Shown: positions 1 through 6,092 of the stretch, piece after piece | Position numbering within the stretch: position 1 is the first letter of the stretch | Layout of the letters: each line of letters begins with the position of its first letter | Assembly: GCA_964555675.1 (NCBI GenBank) | Contig: CAZKTU010000166.1 | Span: 1-14,722 of the forward strand | Direction of reading: 5' to 3' | DNA length: 14,722 nucleotides | Source: CAIWXH01 sp964555675 | GTDB lineage: Bacteria; Chloroflexota; Chloroflexia; Chloroflexales; Chloroflexaceae | Translations under genes and position numbers: made by a program | Notes under the pieces: generated by a model | What the model saw: only the letters and a program-made list of their open reading frames with translations | What the model was told of the DNA's origin: nothing | The model's database searches: none

Positions 1-33
1 GCCCGGGGGGCGTAAGCAGGCCTGGCAGCAATA

Positions 34-57
34 ACGGCCAGGCAAATGCCTGGCCGT
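34..57 (-). terminator. Rho-independent-type hairpin after the UxaA-family gene
   Basis: A perfect 10-bp inverted repeat (ACGGCCAGGC, loop of 4, GCCTGGCCGT) begins 22 nt beyond the stop codon of the minus-strand dehydratase gene. Read on the minus strand the stem is followed by TATTGCTG, a short and imperfect T-rich tail. On the plus strand the tail is GTCAGGTTTT, so it may also stop transcription entering from the left. The stem is seen directly; terminator function is inferred from its placement. Confidence 0.6.
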
Positions 58-79
58 GTCAGGTTTTCCCCGTGCAAGC

Positions 80-1624
80 CTACATCGTCGCGCCGAGGAT
101 CCAGGGGTTGAACTCCTCTTCGCCGATGCCCTGGGCCTCGCTGAGGCTGGGCCGGCCCGAGGCCACGGCGATCAGCAGCTCGAAGATCTCGCGGCCGACC
201 GCCTCGACCGAGGCGCCCTCGAGGATGCGACCGGCATTGATGTCCATGTCGTCGGGCATGCGCCGGTAGGTGGCGCTGTTGGTGGCGATCTTGATGCTGG
301 GCGCCGGCTTGAAGCCGAAGCAGCTGCCGCGCCCGGTGGTGAAGGCGATGATCGTCGCGCCGCCCGCCACCTGGCCCGTGGCCGAGACGGGATCGTACCC
401 CGGGGTGTCCATGAAGGTGAAGCCGCTCTCGGTGATCGGCTCGGCGTAGTCGTAGACCGCCGTCAGGGGCAGGCTGCCGCCTTTGGCTACGGCGCCGAGG
501 GACTTCTCGAAGATCGTCGTCAGGCCGCCGGCCTTGTTGCCCGGGGCGGGGTTATTGTCGATCTCGAAGCCCTGGCTGGCGGTATAGTTCTCCCACCAGC
601 GGATCTGGCGCAATAGCTTCTCGCCCACCTCGCGGCGCACCGCGCGCCTGGTCAGCAGGTGCTCGGCCCCGTAGACCTCGGGCGTCTCGGAGAGCACGGC
701 GGTGCCGCCCTGGGCGACCAGCAGGTCGACGGCGTGGCCGAGGGCCGGGTTGCCGGTGATGCCGCTGAAGCCGTCCGAGCCGCCGCACTGCAGGGCCAGG
801 CAGAGCTCGCTCACGGGCAGCGGCTCGCGCCGGAACTGGTCGGCGTAGGGCAGCAGCTGCGCGACGGCGCGCAGGCCGGCCTCGACCGTGGCGGCGACCC
901 CGCCCAGGTCCTGGATGCCGAGGTAGGGGCGCACGTCGAGGGCGCCCAGGCGCTCGCGCTGGGTGGCGATCAGATCCTCGTGCTGGTTCACCTCGCAGCC
1001 GAGGCCGACGAAGACGCAGGCCGCCACGTTGGGGTGCTGGGCGAAGCCGGCCAGGGTGCGCTGGAGCAGCTCGAGCTCGGGGCTGCCGGCGCGAGTGGCG
1101 CAGCCGCTCTTGTGGGCGATGGCGACCACGTCGGTGACGTTGGGGTAGGCCCCGAGCAGCTCGGCGCGGGCCCGCTCGGCGATGCGGCGCACGGTGTGGG
1201 CCGAGCAGTTCACGGTGCCGATCACGGCGATGGTGTTGCGCGTGCCGGCGCGGCCGCCGGGGCGGCGGTAGCCGAGGAAGGTACGGCGCTCGGGCTCGGG
1301 GACCATGGGCACGGGGCGCAGGTCGGTGCCGAACTCGTAGTCCAGGGTCATGCTGCCCACGGCGAGATTGTGCGAGTGGACGTGGTCGCCCGGGGCGATC
1401 GGGGCGGTGGCGAAGCCGATCACCTGGCCGTAGCGGCGCACCGGCGCGCCCACGGCGATGGCCCGCAGCGCCAGCTTGTGGCCGGGGGCGATGGCGGCGG
1501 CGGCCCGCACGGCCTGGCCCGCCACGAGGACGTTGCGCCCGGGCGGCAGGGGGATCAGGGCCACGGCCACGTCGTCGTCGGGGTGCAGCCGCAGGGCCGG
1601 CGTCTCCTGGAGCGAGATCAGCAT
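80..1624 (-). CDS. UxaA family sugar-acid dehydratase (altronate/galactarate dehydratase-like)
   Basis: This 514-aa protein belongs to the UxaA/GarD family of metal-dependent dehydratases, which convert hexonates or hexarates such as D-altronate or galactarate to 2-keto-3-deoxy sugar acids in the cytoplasm. The N-terminal SAF domain (about residues 15-88) holds the family's GHK (48-50) and HVHSHN (81-86) segments. The main domain follows, with HKSGC (171-175), GLGCEVNQ (207-214), QCGGSDGFSGITGNP (279-293), a PGNKAGG motif, TTGRGSCFGFKP and KIATNS near the C terminus. Length fits the family (about 495-525 aa). The start at 1624 is preceded by GAGGAG six bases upstream. No uronate isomerase, oxidoreductase or KDG kinase gene lies beside it, so the substrate cannot be read from context. 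The FGFKP-type C-terminal motif looks closer to galactarate-type relatives than to E. coli UxaA, but I would not fix the substrate on that. Confidence 0.93.
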   Translation of the reverse strand: MLISLQETPALRLHPDDDVAVALIPLPPGRNVLVAGQAVRAAAAIAPGHKLALRAIAVGAPVRRYGQVIGFATAPIAPGDHVHSHNLAVGSMTLDYEFGTDLRPVPMVPEPERRTFLGYRRPGGRAGTRNTIAVIGTVNCSAHTVRRIAERARAELLGAYPNVTDVVAIAHKSGCATRAGSPELELLQRTLAGFAQHPNVAACVFVGLGCEVNQHEDLIATQRERLGALDVRPYLGIQDLGGVAATVEAGLRAVAQLLPYADQFRREPLPVSELCLALQCGGSDGFSGITGNPALGHAVDLLVAQGGTAVLSETPEVYGAEHLLTRRAVRREVGEKLLRQIRWWENYTASQGFEIDNNPAPGNKAGGLTTIFEKSLGAVAKGGSLPLTAVYDYAEPITESGFTFMDTPGYDPVSATGQVAGGATIIAFTTGRGSCFGFKPAPSIKIATNSATYRRMPDDMDINAGRILEGASVEAVGREIFELLIAVASGRPSLSEAQGIGEEEFNPWILGATM

Positions 1625-1654
1625 TGAGTGCTCCTCGGCAATAGAGGTTTACAG

Positions 1655-1660
1655 AGTGTA
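1655..1660 (-). promoter_or_regulatory. Possible -10 element for the UxaA-family gene
   Basis: TACACT on the minus strand lies about 30 nt before the ATG at 1624, a plausible distance for a short leader. No convincing -35 box lies 16-18 bp upstream. An imperfect palindrome with GGTG/CACC ends (1668-1689) sits where a -35 or an operator would be. This is a pattern match only. Confidence 0.25.
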
Positions 1661-1738
1661 CGCTTGGGGTGCGTCCACGATACCACACCTCGGGGCTGGG
1701 CGAAACTGGGGCAGGGCCCCGGCGCGGCACCCGGCCGC

Positions 1739-1760
1739 GTGCTACAATTGCCACAAGCAC
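1739..1760. promoter_or_regulatory. Inverted repeat GTGCT-N12-AGCAC over a -10-like element
   Basis: Perfect 5-bp arms at 1739-1743 and 1756-1760 enclose an extended -10-like sequence, TGCTACAAT (1740-1748), oriented toward the secreted SdrD_B protein gene that starts at 1841. The spacing of the arms would let a dimeric repressor cover the -10. The promoter reading is modest, since no good -35 is visible. The operator reading is speculative, because 5-bp arms occur by chance fairly often in DNA of this length. Confidence 0.25.
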
Positions 1761-1840
1761 TGGCGCTATTCAATAACCCCCTCGGGCCACATCGCAGATA
1801 GCGTCCGCCGTACATCGAGACTGAACACGAGGAGGGGGCT

Positions 1841-2995
1841 ATGAGCCAACGAGCGTCTCTGCTGCGACGCGCTCTGTCGAGCGCCCTGGCGGTCGGGCTG
1901 CTGACCGTGGCCGCACTGGGCTGGCGCAACATGCCCGGGCGGGCTCGCGCCCAGCTACAGTCCGAGACGCCCTCGGCTGTGCTGGGCCCGCGCTCGACGG
2001 GGGCCACCAGCCCGCCACTGTCCGGCGAGCCGACCGATGAGGCCGCGGGCGTCAGCCAGCTTATCGCGACGGCGACCCGCACGCCCACGCCGATCAATAT
2101 CGGCAACTTCGTCTGGGACGACCTGGACCAGGACGGCAGGCAGGATGCGGGCGAGCCGGGCCTGGCGGGCGTGACGGTGCAGCTCTGGAACAGCGCCAAG
2201 ACCCAGCTGATCGACCAGACGGTCACCTCACCCACCGGCAGCTATACGGTCGTGGCCCCGCTGCCCGGCGACTACCGGATCAGGGTGGTGCTGCCCTCGG
2301 CCCAGGACAGCTTCTCGCCGCAGGATCAGGCCGGCGGCGACGATCAGAAAGATAGCGACATCAGCCCCGCGGGCGGCAACCTCGGCTTCACCGCGATCTT
2401 CACCCTGGCCTCGAACGTCATCTCGACGACGATCTACGACGCCGGGATCATTGTCTTCCGGCCGCCCACGCCGACCCGCACGCCCACGCCGATCAACATC
2501 GGCAACTTCGTCTGGGTCGACCTCAACGCCAACGGCATCCAGGAGGCGGGCGAGCCGGGCCTGGGTGGCGTGACGGTACAGCTCTGGAACCCCGAGCGCA
2601 CGCAGCTGATCGACCAGGCGCTCACCTCACCCACCGGCAGCTACACGGTCGTGGCCCCGCTGCCCGGCGACTACCGGATCAGGGTGGTGCTGCCGCCAGG
2701 GGCCAGCTTCGCGCCCAAGGATGCGGGCGCCGACGATCAGAAGGACAGCGATATCAACCGGCTGCTGATCGTCAATACCTTCGGCTTCAGCGACGTCTTC
2801 ACCCTGGCCTCGAACGTCATCTCGACGACGATCTACGACGCGGGCCTGATCAATGTACCGGCCACGGCCACCCCGACGAATACGCCGGCGACTACGCCGA
2901 CCAACACGCCGACCACTACCCCGACGAGCGCCCCCACCTCGGTCGGCAGCGCCGGGCTGCCCGTGCGGGCCTATCTGCCCGCGGTGCGCCGCTAA
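1841..2995 (+). CDS. Secreted SdrD B-like repeat protein with Thr/Pro-rich C-terminal linker
   Basis: This 384-aa protein is predicted to be exported. The N terminus has an arginine-containing n-region, a hydrophobic core (about residues 12-27) and an ARA-Q site near residue 37. Two SdrD B-like beta-sandwich repeats follow at about 79-204 and 212-337. Each opens with RTPTPINIGNFVW, then an Asp/Gly-rich loop (DLDQDGRQDAGEPG in the first, DLNANGIQEAGEPG in the second) like the calcium-binding loops of this family, and ends in FTLASNVISTTIYDAG. A Thr/Pro repeat linker (about 340-370) leads to a short tail ending YLPAVRR. The start is supported by GAGGAGGGGG just upstream of ATG. The ligand is unknown; an adhesive or structural surface role is inferred from the fold. 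No LPXTG sorting signal or terminal membrane helix is seen. The TPP enzyme gene begins 36 nt downstream and may share the transcript. Confidence 0.85.
   Translation: MSQRASLLRRALSSALAVGLLTVAALGWRNMPGRARAQLQSETPSAVLGPRSTGATSPPLSGEPTDEAAGVSQLIATATRTPTPINIGNFVWDDLDQDGRQDAGEPGLAGVTVQLWNSAKTQLIDQTVTSPTGSYTVVAPLPGDYRIRVVLPSAQDSFSPQDQAGGDDQKDSDISPAGGNLGFTAIFTLASNVISTTIYDAGIIVFRPPTPTRTPTPINIGNFVWVDLNANGIQEAGEPGLGGVTVQLWNPERTQLIDQALTSPTGSYTVVAPLPGDYRIRVVLPPGASFAPKDAGADDQKDSDINRLLIVNTFGFSDVFTLASNVISTTIYDAGLINVPATATPTNTPATTPTNTPTTTPTSAPTSVGSAGLPVRAYLPAVRR
2073..2849 (+). repeat. Two direct repeat units with 399-bp period inside the SdrD_B gene
   Basis: Unit 1 (about 2073-2450) and unit 2 (about 2472-2849) align with a constant 399-bp offset at the start (CGACCCGCACGCCCACGCC at 2073 and 2472), in the middle (TCACCTCACCCACCGGCAG at 2223 and 2622) and at the end (CACCCTGGCCTCGAACGTC at 2401 and 2800). 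A stretch of about 70 bases from 2223 and from 2622 is nearly identical. Other parts differ, including the second and fourth fifths of the unit. Confidence 0.85.
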
Positions 2996-3031
2996 AGCGA
3001 GGTTTCTGCATCTCGAGAGGAGACTCAGGCC

Positions 3032-4585
3032 ATGAGAGGAGCCGAGGCGCTGCTGCGCACGCTGGTCGCCGGGGGGGTCGAGGTCTGCTTCACCAACCCC
3101 GGCACGTCCGAGATGCAGTTCGTGGCCGCCCTCGACCAGGTGCCGGGCATGCGCGCCGTCCTGGCCCTCTTCGAGGGTGTGGCGACGGGCGCCGCCGACG
3201 GCTACGCGCGCATGAGCGGTCGCCCTGCCGCGACCCTCTTGCATCTGGGGCCCGGCCTCGCCAACGGCCTGGCGAACCTACATAACGCCCGCCGCGCGGG
3301 GGTGCCGCTGGTCAACATCGTCGGCGAGCACGCCGTCGCCCACCTGCCCTACGACGCCCCGCTGACCTCGGACATCACGAGCCTGGCCCGCACCGTCTCG
3401 AGCTGGGTGCGCACCAGCGCCCATGTGGGCGCGCTCGCCGGCGACACCGCCGCCGCCATCGCGGCCGCGCGCCAGTCGCCCGGCCAGATCGCGACCCTGA
3501 TCACGCCGGCCAATGTGACCTGGGAGGAGTGTGGCGGCCCCGCCCCTGCCGCGCCCCTCGCCGCGGCCCCGCGGGTGGCCGACGCTGCCGTGGTCGCCGC
3601 GGCCGCAGCCCTTCGCCCCGGCGCGGGCGCGATGATCCTGCTGGGCGGCGCGGCCCTGCAGGGCGAGGCCCTGGCCCTGGCGGGGAGCGTGGCGGCCGCC
3701 GGCGGGGCCCGCCTGGCCGGCAGCACCTTTTTCGCCCGCCAGGAGCGGGGTGCGGGCCGCGTGTCGCCCGAGCGCGTCCCCTACGGCGTGGCCGACGCCC
3801 TGCGCTTTCTGGCCGGGGTGCGCCGCCTGATCCTGGTCGGCGCTCGCGCGCCCGTGGCCTTCTTCGCCTACCCGGGCGCGCCGAGCCTGCTGGCCCCGCC
3901 GGACGCCGAGATCATCACCCTGGCCCGCCCCGAGGAGGACCCGGCCGACGCCCTGGCCCGCCTCGCCGACCTGCTCGGCGTCAGGGGTGCGCCTCCGCTC
4001 GTGACCCACGACCGCCCCCAGCTACCCGCCGGGCGGCTCACCGCGGCGACCCTGGCCCGGGCCGTGGGCGCGCTCATCCCCGAGGACGCGATCGTGGTCG
4101 ACGAGGCGATCACAGGCGGGCACCCGGCCTGGAACGCCAGCCTCGGCGCCCCGCCCCACGACTGGCTGCCGGTCTCGGGGGGCTCGATCGGCATCGGCCT
4201 ACCCCTGGCCACGGGCGCGGCCGTCGCCTGCCCCGACCGGCCGGTGCTGTGCCTGCAGGCCGACGGCAGCGCGGCCTATACGCTGCAGGCCCTGTGGACC
4301 CAGGCCCGCGAGGGGCTGAACGTCACGACGGTGCTCTACAATAACCGCACCTATCGCATCCTCGAGATCGAGTACCAGGCCACAGGCGCAGGCGCGACGC
4401 CCGGGCCCCAGGCCAGCAGCCTGATGCGGCTCGAGCCGCCGACGATCGACTGGACGGCGGTCTCGCGGGGCATGGGCGTGCCCGCCCGTCGCGCCGAGAG
4501 CGCCGAGGAGTTGGCCGCCGCCGTGGCCGAGGCGCTGCGCGAGCCCGGGCCGCACCTGATCGAGGCCCTGATGAGCGACGGCTAG
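3032..4585 (+). CDS. Thiamine pyrophosphate-dependent enzyme, acetolactate synthase large subunit-like (IlvX type)
   Basis: This 517-aa cytoplasmic enzyme has the three-part architecture of the acetolactate synthase/benzoylformate decarboxylase superfamily. The N-terminal PYR domain contains TNPGTSEMQF (21-30) and the glutamate that activates TPP, E48 in LFEGVATGAADGYARMSGRP. A central TPP-enzyme domain spans about 185-315. The C-terminal PP domain has SGGSIGIGLPLATG (382-395) and the Mg/TPP motif ADGS (410-413) ending at NN (437-438). It is shorter than catalytic AHAS (about 560-590 aa) and matches the ~515-aa group named acetolactate synthase large subunit homologs or IlvX. H71 sits where benzoylformate decarboxylase has its active-site His70, which argues for 2-keto acid chemistry other than branched-chain amino acid synthesis. 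No ilvN or ilvC gene is nearby. The start follows AGAGGAG about 11 nt upstream. Family placement is firm; substrate is unknown. Confidence 0.88.
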   Translation: MRGAEALLRTLVAGGVEVCFTNPGTSEMQFVAALDQVPGMRAVLALFEGVATGAADGYARMSGRPAATLLHLGPGLANGLANLHNARRAGVPLVNIVGEHAVAHLPYDAPLTSDITSLARTVSSWVRTSAHVGALAGDTAAAIAAARQSPGQIATLITPANVTWEECGGPAPAAPLAAAPRVADAAVVAAAAALRPGAGAMILLGGAALQGEALALAGSVAAAGGARLAGSTFFARQERGAGRVSPERVPYGVADALRFLAGVRRLILVGARAPVAFFAYPGAPSLLAPPDAEIITLARPEEDPADALARLADLLGVRGAPPLVTHDRPQLPAGRLTAATLARAVGALIPEDAIVVDEAITGGHPAWNASLGAPPHDWLPVSGGSIGIGLPLATGAAVACPDRPVLCLQADGSAAYTLQALWTQAREGLNVTTVLYNNRTYRILEIEYQATGAGATPGPQASSLMRLEPPTIDWTAVSRGMGVPARRAESAEELAAAVAEALREPGPHLIEALMSDG

Positions 4586-4586
4586 G

Positions 4587-4602
4587 GGCGCGCCTACGCG
4601 CC
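4587..4602. terminator. Small hairpin at the convergent gene junction
   Basis: GGCGCG, a 4-base loop and CGCGCC form a perfect 6-bp stem in the 8-bp gap between the stop codons of the TPP enzyme gene (plus, 4585) and the CBM9-like gene (minus, 4594); it overlaps the latter's stop. There is no T-tract on either side, so it is at best a weak bidirectional terminator. Confidence 0.25.
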
Positions 4603-5409
4603 GGCCACGCGGGTCGAGAAGCGCACCGGCGTGAAGCGCTCGGGCGCGTGGTTGTCGCCCGAGCCGATCGGCGTCCAGGCCCAGCCGGCGTGGACGGTCT
4701 GGCCGTTCAGCTCCATTTTCTGGTAGCGCCCGAAGAAGATGCGCCACTCGTCGCCCTCCTGTGGCGGCAGCGGGCGGCCCCCCGCCAGCCAGGCCATGCC
4801 AGCCCAGGGGAAGGCCAGCTCGACGCTCCAGCCGCGGTGCGGGGTGCTGGGGTCGTTGAGCGTCCCGTCGACGTGGACCGCGCTGCGCAGGCCGGGCATG
4901 TCCCAGCCCGTGTAGGCCCAGCGCACCCCACGGGGGTGGCTGCCGCGCCAGAAGTGCTCGCCGCTGCGGTCGTGGTTGCCGCCGAAGCTGTAGGCCCCCT
5001 GGGCGATCGGGTCGAACTCGGGCACGTCGAAGGGGCCGCCGCGCCTGTAGGCGTCGCGCCAGATGAAGAAGACCTCGTAGATCGTGCCCAGGGCGTTGAT
5101 CTCGAACTCGTAGTAGCTATCGCCCCCGTCGATGAAGACCTCGACGTCGTTCTCGAGGAAGATCAGGCTGTCGCGCTCGGTCAGCTCGGCGCGCACATAA
5201 GGCTCTTCGATCCAGAAGCCGACGTAGAGCGCCTCGTCGTCCCAGAGGGCGGCGGCGCGTGTGTCGTAGAGGCCGGGCGAGCCGCTCACGATGTCGACGA
5301 AGCGGTGGGAGCGCGGCGCCAGGCTCCAGGCCTGCTCGTCGAGCTTGCCGTCCACGACAATCGGGCCAGGGGCGCGGTAGCAGATGTAGGGGGCGCTCAG
5401 GTCACTCAT
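4594..5409 (-). CDS. CBM9-like carbohydrate-binding protein
   Basis: This 271-aa protein resembles stand-alone family 9 carbohydrate-binding modules, a beta-sandwich (DOMON-like) fold that binds glycan ends. Family marks include PIVVDGKLDEQAW (16-28), ALWDDEALYVGFW (54-66), ENDVEVFIDGGDSYYEFEIN (86-105) with the LGTIYEVFFIW continuation, a central WxxxG-type aromatic segment, and GWSVELAFPW further on. I chose the ATG at 5409 because GGAGAG lies five bases before it; the in-frame ATG at 5421 would add four residues (MESP), but its own upstream region has no ribosome binding site. No signal peptide or membrane segment is present, so the protein appears cytoplasmic, which is odd for a glycan-binding module. 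No catalytic domain is attached. It faces the response regulator gene across a 181-bp divergent region. Confidence 0.82.
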   Translation of the reverse strand: MSDLSAPYICYRAPGPIVVDGKLDEQAWSLAPRSHRFVDIVSGSPGLYDTRAAALWDDEALYVGFWIEEPYVRAELTERDSLIFLENDVEVFIDGGDSYYEFEINALGTIYEVFFIWRDAYRRGGPFDVPEFDPIAQGAYSFGGNHDRSGEHFWRGSHPRGVRWAYTGWDMPGLRSAVHVDGTLNDPSTPHRGWSVELAFPWAGMAWLAGGRPLPPQEGDEWRIFFGRYQKMELNGQTVHAGWAWTPIGSGDNHAPERFTPVRFSTRVAGA

Positions 5410-5446
5410 CGGGCTCTCCATAAGCTGGCGCTGCTGCGTGGGGCAT

Positions 5447-5452
5447 AGTATA
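5447..5452 (-). promoter_or_regulatory. -10 element for the CBM9-like gene
   Basis: TATACT on the minus strand is one base from the sigma70 consensus and lies about 38 nt upstream of the ATG at 5409. A TTTTGG/TTGGCC stretch (minus strand, within 5466-5473) lies 13-15 bp upstream and could be a poor -35. This is the best-matching promoter hexamer in the window; assignment is from sequence only. Confidence 0.4.
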
Positions 5453-5505
5453 CCCGCTCCTGCCAGGCCAAAAGCACGAAGCCGCGGCCCTCGCGGGCAA
5501 TGCTA

Positions 5506-5514
5506 TGGTACTAT
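5506..5514 (+). promoter_or_regulatory. Extended -10-like element before the response regulator gene
   Basis: TGGTACTAT (extended TG plus TACTAT) lies about 76 nt before the ATG at 5591 and has no good -35. It resembles elements of the form TGnTAnnAT at 1740 and 6058 ahead of other plus-strand genes. Confidence 0.3.
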
Positions 5515-5590
5515 GCACTCGCCCTGCGCCCCGGAGTCGCTCAGTCTCACGCGCGATACGGCGCGCCCCTATCCCTGGCAGGAGGTTGTG

Positions 5591-6025
5591 ATGACGCGCA
5601 TCATGGTGGTCAATGATACCCAGGAGATTCTCGCGCTCTTCAGCGACATCCTGACCGAAGAGGGCTACGAAGTCGTGCTCTACTCCTCGGCGATCCACGA
5701 CATGGAGGAGATCGCGCGGGTGCGCCCCGATCTGATCATCCTGGATTTCCTGTTCGGGCAGGAGAATCAGGGCTTCCAGATGCTCCAGAAGGTCAAGATG
5801 GTGCGCGAGACGGCCGACATCCCCGTGATTGTCTGCACCGCCGCCCTCGAGGCCGTGCGCGAGACAGAGGGCTATCTGCTCAGCAAAGGCGTCCAGGTGA
5901 TCCTGAAGCCCTTCGAGGTCGACGACCTGGTGAAGGCGGTGGGGCGCGGCCTGTCCACGGCGGCCTACAAGTCGCAGGTCGACCATGTCGAGGGGAGCGC
6001 GCCTGCCGATGGGCAGGCGGTTTGA
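5591..6025 (+). CDS. Single-domain response regulator (receiver/CheY-like)
   Basis: This 144-aa protein is a lone receiver domain. The phosphoacceptor is Asp52 in LIILDFLFG; the switch Thr83 sits in VIVCTAA; the conserved Lys106 is followed by Pro in VILKPFE. The acidic pair that binds Mg2+ is partly replaced: residues 8-9 are Asn-Asp in MVVNDTQE rather than two acids. No DNA-binding or enzymatic output domain follows, so it would act by protein-protein contact or in a phosphorelay. I used the ATG at 5591, preceded by GGAGG; the longer frame from 5438 lacks receiver homology in its extension. No histidine kinase gene is in the window, so the partner is unknown. The MFS gene begins 67 nt downstream on the same strand and has its own promoter-like element, so co-transcription is uncertain. 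Confidence 0.9.
   Translation: MTRIMVVNDTQEILALFSDILTEEGYEVVLYSSAIHDMEEIARVRPDLIILDFLFGQENQGFQMLQKVKMVRETADIPVIVCTAALEAVRETEGYLLSKGVQVILKPFEVDDLVKAVGRGLSTAAYKSQVDHVEGSAPADGQAV
6001..6018 (+). terminator. Hairpin at the 3' end of the response regulator gene
   Basis: GCCTGCC, loop GATG and GGCAGGC form a perfect 7-bp stem inside the last codons, followed by GGTTTGA that includes the stop codon. The T-run is only three bases. It could be a partial terminator or an mRNA 3'-end stabiliser ahead of the MFS gene. Confidence 0.3.
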
Positions 6026-6057
6026 GGCCGGAGGCCGACGCGGCGGGCTACGGGCTG

Positions 6058-6066
6058 TGGTAGCAT
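6058..6066 (+). promoter_or_regulatory. Extended -10-like element before the MFS gene
   Basis: TGGTAGCAT lies 27 nt upstream of the ATG at 6093, giving a leader of roughly 20 nt. No -35 is evident. The form matches TGnTAnnAT seen at 1740 and 5506. Confidence 0.3.
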
Positions 6067-6092
6067 AGGGCTCTCGCCATGCCAGGAGATCC

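Noticed and set aside
659..1627. Plus-strand open frame of 322 codons opposite the UxaA-family gene
   Set aside because: The product is Gly/Ala/Val/His-rich with no recognisable motif and lies opposite a firmly identified gene; it is the antisense frame of GC-rich coding DNA.
2860..2945. Short repeated ACGCCGAC-like units resembling a CRISPR or satellite array
   Set aside because: The periodicity comes from Thr/Pro codons of a coding linker; units have no spacer structure and no cas gene is present.
5438..5590. Upstream extension of the response regulator frame from 5438
   Set aside because: The extension has no receiver homology, lies over the divergent promoter region, and a GGAGG directly precedes the ATG at 5591.
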